Position numbers and translations under genes: made by a program. Under the pieces are notes generated by a model. The model had not been told where the DNA came from. It did not search any database and was given only the letters and a program-made list of their open reading frames with translations. 64,000 bases of DNA from Streptomyces aurantiogriseus (GTDB lineage Bacteria > Actinomycetota > Actinomycetes > Streptomycetales > Streptomycetaceae): assembly GCF_014649375.1 (NCBI RefSeq), contig NZ_BMSX01000001.1, positions 558,001 through 622,000 of the forward strand, given 5' to 3'. Positions 17,134 to 25,801 of the stretch are shown here, in pieces. Numbering within the stretch: the stretch's first letter is position 1; each line of letters starts with the position of its first letter.

Positions 17134-18501
17134 TCAGGCCTCGTCCAGCACCTTCGCCAGCACCTCCAACGCCTCCGGATACACCCGCTCCCGGGGCGTC
17201 CCGTAGCCGACCACCAGCCCCTGCGGGCGTCCCGCGCCGGGCGCGTGCCAGTGCTCGCCGAGCCGGCCGACCGCCAGCCCCTCGGCCTCCGCGCGCGCCA
17301 GCACCTCCTCCTCGTCGCGGACCTCCACCAGCGCGTGCAGCCCGGCCGCGATCCCGCGCACGCCCCGGCGCGCGCCCAGCCGGTCCACCAACAGATCCCG
17401 GCGGCGCCGGTAACGCAGCCGGCACGCGCGCACGTGCCGGTCGTAGGCGTGGCTGTCGATCAGTTCGGTGAGGGCGAGCTGGCCGATGGACTCGGTGTGG
17501 TGGTCGCTGTGCAGCTTGGCGTCGGCCACCGCGTCGACCAGGTGCGGCGGCAGCACCATCCAGCCGAGCCGCAGCGCGGGCCCGAGGGTCTTGGAGGCGG
17601 TGCCCAGATAGACGACCTCCCCCGGCGCCATCCCCTGGAGCGCGCCGACGGGCTGCCGGTCGTAGCGGAACTCCCCGTCGTAGTCGTCCTCGACGATCAG
17701 CCCGCCACGCGCGCGTGCCCAGTCCGTCAGCGCCCGCCGTCGCTCCGGGTGCAGGGTCACACCGGTCGGGTACTGGTGCGCGGGCGTGACCACCACGGCC
17801 CTGACGTCCCCCAGTTCCTCCGCGCGCACCCCCCGCTCGTCGACCGGCACCGGCACCACGTCCCCGCCGCCCCGCCGCACGACCTCCCGGTGGAACGGCA
17901 GCCCGGGGTCCTCCATGCCCACCCGCGCGCCCTCCAGCACCCGCGTGAGCAGCGCGAGCCCCTGCACATACCCGGAGGTGATCACGATCCGCTCGGGCGG
18001 CGCGATGACCCCCCGCGCGCGCCCCAGATACCCGGACAGCGCCGTCCGCAGCTCCGTGCGCCCCCGAGGATCCCCGTAGTCGTACGCCGGCGAGGGCGCC
18101 GTGGCGATGGCGCGGCGCAGCGCACGCAGCCAGGCCGCCGCCGGGAACGCCCCGACGTCCGGACTGCCGGGCCGCAGATCGAAACGCGGCTCACGCGCGC
18201 GTGCGGCGGCCTCCGGCGGTTCCGCGGCGACGGAGGGCAGTGAGGCGACCCGGGTGCCCGACCCCTGCCGAGCCGTCAGATACCCCTCGGCGACCAGCTG
18301 GTCGTACGCGGCCTTCACGGTGTTGCGCGAGATCCCCACCTCGGCCGCGAGCCGCCGGGTGGCCGGCAACCGGGTCCCGGGCGCGAGCCGCCCACCCCGC
18401 ACGGCGTCCCGCAGGGCCCGCTCCAGCCCGGCCCGCCGCCCTTCGCCGGAGTCGGGTTCGAGATGCAGGTCGACACCGACGCCGGCCCAGAAGTCGTCCA
18501 C
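17134..18501 (-). CDS. MocR-family (GntR-HTH/aminotransferase) regulator
   Basis: A 455-residue MocR regulator with a winged helix at residues 20-85 (GTRLPATRRLAAEVGISRN, NTVKAAYDQLVAEGYL) and a fold-type I aminotransferase-like domain from residue 110. PLP-site features are visible: VEDDYDGEFRYD near residue 275 and YLGTASKTLGPALRLGW near residue 310, where the SK lysine would bind PLP. The start used is a GTG with AGGGGGGA about 4 nt upstream; a GTG 18 bp earlier has no ribosome site. Family members often control PLP, GABA or transport genes. The adjacent MFS gene is the obvious candidate target (inference). Confidence 0.87.
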   Translation of the reverse strand: MDDFWAGVGVDLHLEPDSGEGRRAGLERALRDAVRGGRLAPGTRLPATRRLAAEVGISRNTVKAAYDQLVAEGYLTARQGSGTRVASLPSVAAEPPEAAARAREPRFDLRPGSPDVGAFPAAAWLRALRRAIATAPSPAYDYGDPRGRTELRTALSGYLGRARGVIAPPERIVITSGYVQGLALLTRVLEGARVGMEDPGLPFHREVVRRGGGDVVPVPVDERGVRAEELGDVRAVVVTPAHQYPTGVTLHPERRRALTDWARARGGLIVEDDYDGEFRYDRQPVGALQGMAPGEVVYLGTASKTLGPALRLGWMVLPPHLVDAVADAKLHSDHHTESIGQLALTELIDSHAYDRHVRACRLRYRRRRDLLVDRLGARRGVRGIAAGLHALVEVRDEEEVLARAEAEGLAVGRLGEHWHAPGAGRPQGLVVGYGTPRERVYPEALEVLAKVLDEA

Positions 18502-18577
18502 GAAGTCCCCCCTGGCCACGTGATCCGAACACGGCGATGGCCGGGTACCTCACCCGTACCCGGCCATCGACTCCGTA

Positions 18578-20077
18578 TCAGCCCTTGAGCGAAGCCATCC
18601 AGGCCTCGACCTCGTCCGACCGTCGCGGCAGCCCGTCGGACAGGTTCCGGTTCCCGTCCTCGGTCACCAGGATGTCGTCCTCGATCCGCACGCCGATCCC
18701 CCGGTACTCCTCCGGCACGGTCAGGTCGTCGGCCTGGAAGTACAGTCCGGGCTCGACCGTGAGTACCATCCCCGGCTCCAGCGTCCCGTCGACGTACGAC
18801 TCCACCCGCGCGGCAGCGCAGTCGTGGACGTCCATGCCGAGCATGTGCCCGGTGCCGTGCAGCGTCCAGCGCCGCTGCAGACCGAGCTCCAGCACCCGCT
18901 CCACGGGCCCCTCGACGAGCCCCCACTCCACAAGCCGCTCGGCCAGCACCCGCTGAGCGGCGTCATGGAAGTCCCGGTACTTCGCGCCCGGCCGCACTGC
19001 CGCGATCCCGGCCTCCTGTGCGTCGTACACGGCGTCGTAGATCTTCTTCTGGATCTCGCTGAACCGCCCGTTGATCGGCAGCGTCCGCGTGACGTCGGCG
19101 GTGTAGTACGTGTGCGTCTCGACGCCTGCGTCGAGCAGCAGCAGCTCACCGGAGCGCACGGGCCCGTCGTTGCGCACCCAGTGCAGCGTGCAGGCGTGCG
19201 GCCCGGCCGCGGCGATGGTGCCGTAGCCGACGTCGTTGCCCTCCACGCGAGCGCGGAGGAAGAACGTGCCCTCGATGTACCGCTCGGAGGTGGCCTCGGC
19301 CTTGTCCAGAACGCGTACGACGTCCTCGAAGCCCCGCACGGTCGAGTCGACCGCCTTCTGCAGCTCGCCGATCTCGAAGTCGTCCTTGACCAGCCGCGCC
19401 TCGGACAGGAAGACCCGCAGTTCCTCGTCGCGCTCGGCGGTGACCTTGTCGGTCAGCGCCGCCTCGATGCCGGCGTCGTAACCGCGCACGACCCGCACCG
19501 GGCCGGTCGCCTCACGCAGCTTGTCGGCCAGCTCGCGCACGTCGGAGGCCGGGATGCCGTACAGCTGCTCCGCCTCGGTGAGGGAGTGCCTGCGGCCGAC
19601 CCACAGCTCGCCCTGGCCGGAGAGCCAGAACTCGCCGTTCTCCCGGTCGGAGCGCGGCAGGAGGTAGATCGTCTCCTTGTGGCCGTCGGCGGTGGGCTCC
19701 AGTACGAGGACGCCGTCCTCGGTCTGGTTGCCGGTGAGGTAGGCGTACTCGACGGAGGCGCGGAAGGCGTACTCCGTGTCGTTCGAGCGCGTCTTGAGGT
19801 TGCCCGCCGGGATCACCAGGCGCTCGCCCGGGAAGCGCGCGGAGAGCGCGGCCCGGCGGGCGGCGGTCTCGGCGGCCTGGGCGATCGGCTCCAGATCACG
19901 CAGCTCCGTGTCGGCCCAGCCGGACTTCATGTTCTCGGCGAGCTCGTCGGACACGCCCGGGTACAGGCCGTTCTTGCGCTGCTTGATCGGCTCTTCTTCA
20001 GCGGTTTCCGGGGTCTCCGGGCCCGCTGCGTCAGCAGCATGATCGGACACAGCCGGGAGCTCTTCCGCCACGGTCAT
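18578..20077 (-). CDS. pepP: Xaa-Pro aminopeptidase (aminopeptidase P)
   Basis: A 499-residue metallopeptidase of the pita-bread fold that removes an N-terminal residue preceding Pro. An acidic N-terminal extension (residues 1-40) precedes the creatinase-like domain. The five dinuclear-metal ligands are visible: LLLDAG and TADVTRT (two Asp, near residues 315-325), GTGHMLGMDVHD (His near 407), LTVEPGLYF (Glu near 440) and GVRIEDD (Glu near 463). The ribosome site is strong (AGGAGG, spacing 6). It has no signal peptide and should be cytoplasmic. Its start lies about 95 bp from the phosphatase stop on the same strand. Confidence 0.93.
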   Translation of the reverse strand: MTVAEELPAVSDHAADAAGPETPETAEEEPIKQRKNGLYPGVSDELAENMKSGWADTELRDLEPIAQAAETAARRAALSARFPGERLVIPAGNLKTRSNDTEYAFRASVEYAYLTGNQTEDGVLVLEPTADGHKETIYLLPRSDRENGEFWLSGQGELWVGRRHSLTEAEQLYGIPASDVRELADKLREATGPVRVVRGYDAGIEAALTDKVTAERDEELRVFLSEARLVKDDFEIGELQKAVDSTVRGFEDVVRVLDKAEATSERYIEGTFFLRARVEGNDVGYGTIAAAGPHACTLHWVRNDGPVRSGELLLLDAGVETHTYYTADVTRTLPINGRFSEIQKKIYDAVYDAQEAGIAAVRPGAKYRDFHDAAQRVLAERLVEWGLVEGPVERVLELGLQRRWTLHGTGHMLGMDVHDCAAARVESYVDGTLEPGMVLTVEPGLYFQADDLTVPEEYRGIGVRIEDDILVTEDGNRNLSDGLPRRSDEVEAWMASLKG

Positions 20078-20171
20078 CCTCCTAGATACGGCACTGGACC
20101 CCCTCCATCGTACGGTCGTACAGAAGGGGGCCCAGGGGCGAAGGACCTCTTACCGCTGCCTGAACGCCCGG

Positions 20172-21677
20172 CTAGTCGAAACGGGCCGCCAGCAGCACCA
20201 CGTCCTCCGTGCCGCCCGTCGCGTCCTGCTCCTCCGGCAGCATCGTCCGCAGCACATGGTCGGCGACCGCGGCGGGGTCGTGCCGAAGCGCCCGGGGCAC
20301 GCCGGCGGCGGCCGCCTGCAGCCGGGCGAAGGCACGGTCGACGCGGTCGCCGGTGCGGTGCAGCAGCCCGTCGGTGTAGAGCAGGACCGTCTCGCCGGGC
20401 TCCGTCTCCAGTTCCACGCTCGGCGCCTCCCAGCAGGCGAGCATGCCCAGCGGCGCGGACACGGAGGTCTCGACGAACTCCGTGCGCCGCCCGCCGACCA
20501 GCAGGGGCGGGCAGTGGCCGGCGCCAGCCAGGGTGATCTTGCGCAGCTCGGGTTCGCAGTAGGCGAACAGGGCGGTGGCGGAGCGGGCGGGCTCGGTCAG
20601 CCGCAGCAGCAGCTCCAGGTCGGAGAGGACGGCGACGGGGTCCTCTCCCTCCATCACGGCGTACGCCCGCAGGGAGGCACGCAGCCGGCCCATCGCGGCG
20701 ACCGCGCTGGGCCCGCAGCCGGTGACCGAGCCGACGGCGAGCCCCAGGGCCGCGTCCGGCAGCGGCAGCGCGTCGTACCAGTCGCCGCCCCCGCGCGGAC
20801 CGGTGCGGTGCCGGGCGGCGAGCTGGACACCGGCCATCCTCGGCAGCCGGGAGGGCAGCAGTTCCTCGGCCATCGTCGTCATGCACGCGCGCGTGCGCTC
20901 GACGTCGAGGAGCCGGGCGAGGTGTTCGGCGGCGTAGCGGACGTACAGGCCGACCAGGTGACGCTGGCGTCCGACCGGTTCGGCGGGCTCGTCGTAGAGC
21001 CAGACGGCGGCGCCCAGGCGGCCCGCGCCCTCGCCGGCGAGCGGCAGGGCGTAGCTGGCGGCGTAGCCGAGGCGGGCGGCGACCTCACGGTGGCGGGGGT
21101 CGAGTCCGTCCTCGGCGAACAGGTCGGGCTGGGCGATCGCCCCGTCCCCGCCGGGCAGTCCGTCGAGGATGCGGCCGTACGGCATGGAGCTGCGCGGGAC
21201 GGTCTCGATGTGGCCGAGATCGGCGCGGCCGAGACCGAGGCCGATCGTGGTGTCCGGGCCGAGTCCGTCGGCGGGCTCCAGGACGACGAGACCACGCCGG
21301 GCGCCGACGAGGGCGGCTCCGGCGTGCAGCAGTTCCTGGAGGGCGTCGGCCAGGGTGGCCGTCCGGGCCAGGCGTTCGGTGAGTTCGTGCAGGGTGGTGA
21401 GGTCGGAGACCCAGCCGGCGAGGCGATCCTGGAGGAGGGCTCCCGCGGCGGGGGGGACCGGCGGGGCGGCCGGGGTTGCGGGCGCGGGCGGGACAGTGTG
21501 TGCGGGCGAGGGAACCGTTGAATCGATTCCGGCCACTTTCGGAGCGTGAGGGGCGTTCATGGCGTCCGGCTCTCGGACCGGTGCGTAGTGCGCAAAAGCA
21601 TCGCAAACCCCCATGTCATTCTGCGCCGCTAGCAGTGTCTCCACATGTACACGCACTCGTGAGGGGATGTCCAGCAT
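20172..21677 (-). CDS. GAF-SpoIIE (PP2C-like) phosphatase, one metal Asp replaced
   Basis: A 501-residue protein with a GAF domain (about residues 85-250) and a SpoIIE/RsbU phosphatase domain (about 270-495), a type that dephosphorylates anti-sigma antagonists. GGDWYDALPL near residue 308 and VLLYTDGLLHRTGD near residue 430 are PP2C metal motifs. The second motif, normally GDVxGHG, reads GSVTGCG near residue 325, so an Asp ligand is lost. EDVVLLAARFD closes the fold. The chosen ATG (LDIPSRVRVHVETLL) has AGGA 4-5 nt upstream; a GTG 51 bp earlier with GGAG is also possible. It may be weak or signal-dependent; partner unknown. Confidence 0.8.
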   Translation of the reverse strand: MLDIPSRVRVHVETLLAAQNDMGVCDAFAHYAPVREPDAMNAPHAPKVAGIDSTVPSPAHTVPPAPATPAAPPVPPAAGALLQDRLAGWVSDLTTLHELTERLARTATLADALQELLHAGAALVGARRGLVVLEPADGLGPDTTIGLGLGRADLGHIETVPRSSMPYGRILDGLPGGDGAIAQPDLFAEDGLDPRHREVAARLGYAASYALPLAGEGAGRLGAAVWLYDEPAEPVGRQRHLVGLYVRYAAEHLARLLDVERTRACMTTMAEELLPSRLPRMAGVQLAARHRTGPRGGGDWYDALPLPDAALGLAVGSVTGCGPSAVAAMGRLRASLRAYAVMEGEDPVAVLSDLELLLRLTEPARSATALFAYCEPELRKITLAGAGHCPPLLVGGRRTEFVETSVSAPLGMLACWEAPSVELETEPGETVLLYTDGLLHRTGDRVDRAFARLQAAAAGVPRALRHDPAAVADHVLRTMLPEEQDATGGTEDVVLLAARFD

Positions 21678-22188
21678 TGTCCTGCGGGTATTGCTGGTGT
21701 CCGTGGGGCCAGTGGGGTTGTCGCGCACGCTGCTCCGGCTCCCTTGCGAAATAGCAAAGTTGGCTTAAAACTGACTCGGGTAACGGGTGATTGCGGTCGA
21801 CTGGGCTTGCTCCACGGAGCGTCACAGCGGTCGTGATGGGTACGTACTCGGTAGGACCAGGGGTCGTTGGGAGCCACCCGGAACCTGGTGACCGACCCGG
21901 GCGTCTTAGCCACCGACGACCGTGCCCCATCCTCCCGTGGCGGCGGCGGAGAGAAATACGCGCACGGCAAAACGCCAGACTTCGCCACCCCGCGCCATGC
22001 CCATGCTTGAGGTGGGCGCAGTATGGACGGAGTGGCCGCGGAAGCAGCCAACGATCGAACCCCAGGGGTTCCCCTTGTCTGCGACAGGGGTGTGATGCGC
22101 CAACAGGTACGCACAGTGAAGTGATCGACACATGGTGTGATGTGGCCCACGGTGTTGCCAGCGGTGCAACGGAAAGGAACGAGCGCAC
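21678..22188. promoter_or_regulatory. 511-bp divergent promoter region
   Basis: This gap separates the phosphatase from the primase/polymerase-like gene. An AT-richer patch at 21744-21772 contains the small inverted repeat TTGC-GAAATA-GCAA (21744-21757) and is the likely phosphatase promoter. I see no gene and no strong terminator in the rest. The right-hand gene has GGAAAGGA upstream of its ATG. Confidence 0.4.
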
Positions 22189-22854
22189 ATGCGCGAGATC
22201 CTCGGAAGGCGACGCAGGCTCCTGTCCCAGCGCAGCGACGGGGGGCCTGAGTTGATCGACGCGGCCCTGACCTTCGCGACGGAATGGCAGTGGCCCGTAC
22301 TCCCGGGCGTGACGGCGGACCCGCAGGGGCGTTCCCGCTGCGGCTGCCCCGACCCGGAGTGCTCGGTGCCCGGCGCTCATCCCTTCGACCCCAGCCTTCT
22401 CGCGGCCACCACCGACGCGCGCATGGTGCGCTGGTGGTGGACCAACCGGCCGGCGGCCCCCATCGTCCTGGCCACCGGAGGCAAGGCGCCCTGCGCGGTC
22501 AGCCTGCCCGCCCTCGCGGCCTCCCGCGCGCTCGTGGCGCTGGACCGGCAGGGCATGCGGCTCGGCCCGGTCGTCGCCTCGCCCACCCGCTGGGCGATCC
22601 TCGTCCGGCCGTACTCCATGGAGCAGTTGGGCGAACTGCTCTACGCCAAGGACTTCGTGCCCGGTTCCCTGCGGTTCCACGGAGAGGGCGGCTATCTCGC
22701 CCTGCCCCCGTCGGAGACCGGCCAGGGGGAGATCCGCTGGGAGCGGGCCCCGCTGCCCGGCTCGGCCTCGCCCTGGGTGCCCGACGTGGAGGCCGTGGTG
22801 GACGCGGTCGTGGACGCCCTCACTCGGACGGGCGTGAGCGCACCCGAGTTGTAA
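22189..22854 (+). CDS. bifunctional primase/polymerase-like protein, degenerate
   Basis: A 221-residue protein resembling the N-terminal primase/polymerase (prim-pol) domain that actinobacterial genomes carry in several copies. ALTFATEWQWPVLPG near residue 27 is the domain start, and RCGCPDPECSVPGAHP near residue 47 its Cys-bearing loop. The expected catalytic DxD (VDLD in the copies at 33.8-34.7 and 44.3-45.2 kb) is absent; the region reads PCAVSLPALAASRALVALD instead. It is therefore probably not a polymerase and may be regulatory or structural. The gene stands alone with its own promoter region. Confidence 0.7.
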   Translation: MREILGRRRRLLSQRSDGGPELIDAALTFATEWQWPVLPGVTADPQGRSRCGCPDPECSVPGAHPFDPSLLAATTDARMVRWWWTNRPAAPIVLATGGKAPCAVSLPALAASRALVALDRQGMRLGPVVASPTRWAILVRPYSMEQLGELLYAKDFVPGSLRFHGEGGYLALPPSETGQGEIRWERAPLPGSASPWVPDVEAVVDAVVDALTRTGVSAPEL

Positions 22855-22909
22855 GGGTGTCGGGCGCGAGCCGGGCGGTATGCCGGTTTCGCGCCTTATC
22901 TTCCGGTCC

Positions 22910-23521
22910 ATGCAGCGACACTCTGGGCGACACGGCGCCCGATGGCGGCTTCGCGGCGGGCCCGGTCCCCGATGGGTTCGTCTCCTTGCCCTCGGGGGCG
23001 CCGTGGTGGGCGCGATCGCACTGCCTCTGGTCATGGTGTCCACGGGGACCCTGGCTGACGAAGAGCGATCGACGCCGGGGTCCGCCGTGAGGCCGCTGCC
23101 CTCGGGCGGTGACGGTACGGACCCCAAGGCGCCCCCCGCCGAACCCTCCCGTTCCCCCCTGCTGCTCGGCCTGGCCACCGCCGCCCGCTGTGGTCCCGAA
23201 CTCACCTCCCCCGACGGCGTCGAGGCGCAGACCTGTGTCCTGACGCAGGGCGAGGAGACCTGGGCGCGCACCTATTACCGCAACGCCACCGGCCGCGCCC
23301 TGGACGCCGTCCTGAGCCTCATGGGGCCCCGTGGGCGCACGGTGCGGATGCGCTGCGCGGTGGGCGCCGACGACGAGCCGGGCGTCTGCGAGACGCCCCG
23401 TGAGCCCGGTCGGGGGGAGCCGGCTGCGTACACGGCGGTCTCGGAGTTCGCGCGGGCGGGCGGCGACGGGCCGCTGCTGCTGCGCTCCGGGAGCAACTCC
23501 CCGGCGGATACCGGGAGTTGA
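22910..23521 (+). CDS. hypothetical membrane-anchored or secreted protein
   Basis: A 203-residue protein with no family that I recognise. An Arg-rich N-terminus is followed by the hydrophobic segment VRLLALGGAVVGAIALPLVMV (about residues 24-44), then a Pro/Ser-rich linker (to residue 85) and an extracytoplasmic domain with four Cys (AARCGPE, AQTCVLT, MRCAVGA, VCETP) that could form two disulfides. Neither candidate start (22880 or 22910) has a clear ribosome site. A perfect 12-bp hairpin 42 bp past the stop looks like its terminator. Confidence 0.6.
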   Translation: MQRHSGRHGARWRLRGGPGPRWVRLLALGGAVVGAIALPLVMVSTGTLADEERSTPGSAVRPLPSGGDGTDPKAPPAEPSRSPLLLGLATAARCGPELTSPDGVEAQTCVLTQGEETWARTYYRNATGRALDAVLSLMGPRGRTVRMRCAVGADDEPGVCETPREPGRGEPAAYTAVSEFARAGGDGPLLLRSGSNSPADTGS

Positions 23522-23562
23522 CGTCCGACGCCCAAGCGTGAACGGAGCCCCGCATGGAAAGA

Positions 23563-23600
23563 CCCGGTTGCTGGCGACGGGGGATGCACCAGCAACCGGG
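23563..23600 (+). terminator. 12-bp perfect hairpin
   Basis: Arms CCCGGTTGCTGG (23563-23574) and CCAGCAACCGGG (23589-23600) enclose a 14-nt loop, 42 bp after the stop of the preceding secreted-protein gene. It is a probable terminator. The remainder of the gap to 23797 shows nothing. Confidence 0.6.
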
Positions 23601-23797
23601 CTATTGGAACGGTAACAAGAGATCGGCTCCAAGCAAATTCGATCTCCCGTTTTCATCGGCTTTCCGGACACCGGAAGATGGCTGCTTCTGGTGTCGACTC
23701 CCCTTGTCCGGGCGGGAGTTGTGAGCGGAGTCACGTCTTCCGTCGGCGCCAAGGTGCTGACCGGCCGGTCAGCCGGACCGGCGTCCGGACCTGTGCG

Positions 23798-24763
23798 TCA
23801 GCTGAGCGTCACCTGTCGGTTGGTGAGGCCGCCGCGGGCACGTCGCTCCTCGGCCGAGAGCGGTGCGTCCGAGGCCAGGGCGGCGGCGAGACGCTCGGCG
23901 AACTCGGCGGCCGGCTTCTCCACGTCCTCCGCGGAGACCTCGCTCGGCAGGTCCCAGACCGGCACCGTCAGGCCGTGCGCCCGGAACGAGCCCACCAGTC
24001 GGGTGCCCTCGCCCAGGCTCGAACGGCCCGCCGCGTGCAGCCGCGCGAGGGCGTCCAGAAGCTGCTCCTCCGGGTGCGGCATGACCCAGCGCAGGTGGTT
24101 CTTCTCCGGCGTCTCGCACCAGTACGCCGAGTCCACGCCGGTCAGCTTCACGGTCGGGATCGCCGCCGCGTTGGCCCGCTCCAGGGAGGCGGCCACCTCC
24201 GGCGTCGCGTTCTCCGGGTCCGGCACCCAGAACTCGAAGCCGCTGTGCACAACTGGCTCGAACGCGCCTTCCGAGTCGAGCAGATCCTGCATCCGCGGAC
24301 CGTCGGCCGGGGCGCGACGGCCCTGGATCGGCGTGCCGGGCTGCGCCTCCAGGGCGCGCTTGAGGGTGTCGGCGAGGTCGCGGCTGATGTCACCCGACGC
24401 CGTGTCGTTCTGCAGGCCGAGCAGGACCGAGCCGTCGTCGCGGCGCAGGGCCGGCCAGGCCATCGGCAGGACGGTGGCGAGCGTGACCGACGGGACGCCC
24501 TCGGGCAGGCCGCCCCGGAGCGTCAGCTCGACCGTGGCCGCCGGGACCAGCTCGCGCAGCGCCACCCAGTCGCACTCGCCGGACAGGCCCTCGAAGGGGC
24601 GGTGCACCAGCTCGGTCACGGCGTGTGCGGCGGCCCGGCCGTGACAGGCCTTGTAGCGGCGGCCGCTGCCGCAGGGGCAGGGCTCCCGGGCGCCCACGAC
24701 GGGGATCTCCCCCTCGGTGAGCTGCGGCCGCTTGGCCTTCGTCTGGGGTCGCTTCTTGGCCAT
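23798..24763 (-). CDS. DUF5926 family protein with N-terminal SEC-C-like metal motif
   Basis: A 321-residue DUF5926 protein, found across actinobacteria, function unknown. It starts MAKKRPQTKAKRPQL, a basic tail. Then comes GAREPCPCGSGRRYKACHG (about residues 24-42), a SEC-C motif (CxCxSGxxxxxCH) that binds zinc in SecA and other proteins. The remaining 275 residues are soluble and acidic. GGGAG lies 9 nt before the ATG. A 15-base word (GTGGACAACGGACGG) is directly repeated upstream at 24839 and 24858. Confidence 0.85.
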   Translation of the reverse strand: MAKKRPQTKAKRPQLTEGEIPVVGAREPCPCGSGRRYKACHGRAAAHAVTELVHRPFEGLSGECDWVALRELVPAATVELTLRGGLPEGVPSVTLATVLPMAWPALRRDDGSVLLGLQNDTASGDISRDLADTLKRALEAQPGTPIQGRRAPADGPRMQDLLDSEGAFEPVVHSGFEFWVPDPENATPEVAASLERANAAAIPTVKLTGVDSAYWCETPEKNHLRWVMPHPEEQLLDALARLHAAGRSSLGEGTRLVGSFRAHGLTVPVWDLPSEVSAEDVEKPAAEFAERLAAALASDAPLSAEERRARGGLTNRQVTLS

Positions 24764-24838
24764 CTGGGTGTCTCCCGGGTACGGCTCGTCCTGTACGGGC
24801 GGGAGCCTAGCCGTTCGCACGGGCAGTCACGGGAACCC

Positions 24839-24872
24839 GTGGACAACGGACGGGCATGTGGACAACGGACGG
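24839..24872. repeat. 15-bp direct repeat, 19-bp period
   Basis: GTGGACAACGGACGG occurs at 24839-24853 and 24858-24872, between the DUF5926 start and the RsbW-like gene end. The spacing of under two helical turns could suit a regulator, but the role is unknown. Confidence 0.5.
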
Positions 24873-24969
24873 ACCGGGACGGGGGACGAGCGGTGTACCA
24901 CCCCCGTCACTCGCGGGGCCCCTCCAAAGTCCCCCTCCCGGGTCCCCCGGTCCAGGTCGCCGAACCGCG

Positions 24970-25521
24970 TCAGTCCAGGTCGTCGAACGCGTCCGCGAAG
25001 TCCAGGCCGGGCATCGACGACACCGGCGGGGCTGCGACCCGGGAGGCGAAGTCGTCGCGCCGGCTTGCGGCGTCGGGGTCGTACACGTCCTCGTGGACGA
25101 CGACCCACACCGTGACCTCGCCGCGGGCGTCGTCCCGCACGCCCCAGTCGTCGGCGAGCGCCGTGATGATGTTGAGCCCGCGGCCGCCGTGCGCGGTGAC
25201 CGAGGGAGTGGCCGGGGCCGGGCGGGTCGGGCCGCCGCCGTCGGTCACCTCGACGACGAGCCGGCCACCGGGGTCGACGCGCCACGCCGCCCGTACGTCA
25301 CCGTCCCCGGCGAGGGCGTCGCCCAGGGGCCGGCCGTGCTTGCACGCGTTGCTCAGAAGTTCCGACAGGATCAGTACGGCATCGTCGATGACCGCTTCCG
25401 AGACCCCGCCGGTGCGCAGCTGATCGCGCATGCGGTGTCTCGCCTTCCCCACGCCCGCAGGGCCATGGGGTACGGCCATGCTCGACGACGTGGGCACCTC
25501 CTGTGCCACCACCAACGCCAC
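24970..25521 (-). CDS. RsbW-like ATP-binding regulatory protein (HATPase_c)
   Basis: A 183-residue GHKL ATPase of the anti-sigma/serine kinase sort common in Streptomyces. AVLILSELLSNACKHG (N-box with Glu and Asn) lies near residue 55, VEVTDGGGPTRP (G1 box) near residue 92 and AHGGRGLNIITALAD (G2 box) near residue 112; the C-terminal 45 residues are an unstructured tail. All ATP-site residues look intact. The GTG used here has GAAGGAGGT 6 nt upstream; a TTG or GTG about 90 bp earlier would extend it but lacks a ribosome site. It may work with a SpoIIE-type phosphatase such as the one at 20.2-21.7 kb (inference). Confidence 0.82.
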   Translation of the reverse strand: MALVVAQEVPTSSSMAVPHGPAGVGKARHRMRDQLRTGGVSEAVIDDAVLILSELLSNACKHGRPLGDALAGDGDVRAAWRVDPGGRLVVEVTDGGGPTRPAPATPSVTAHGGRGLNIITALADDWGVRDDARGEVTVWVVVHEDVYDPDAASRRDDFASRVAAPPVSSMPGLDFADAFDDLD

Positions 25522-25801
25522 CCCCGAGACCTCCTTCGCCCCACGCCACGGTGTGGATGCCCCATTGGCCTGTACCGGAAACCGGCCAATCCATGTGCGG
25601 TGACGCACTCGCAACGACCGAATACGGAGCGAACGCGCCGGAGCACTCCCCGTGAGGGAACCGTTTTCGGGTGGCTGGATTTCTTCGGTATGGCTGAGAA
25701 CGGAGGATGCTGTAAGTGAATGGTGTGGTCAAGAGGTGTGGATGGGGCTTGTGGGACTTCTGTGACTTCCTTTGGGGCGAAGGCGTGCTTTTCGGGCGGG
25801 C

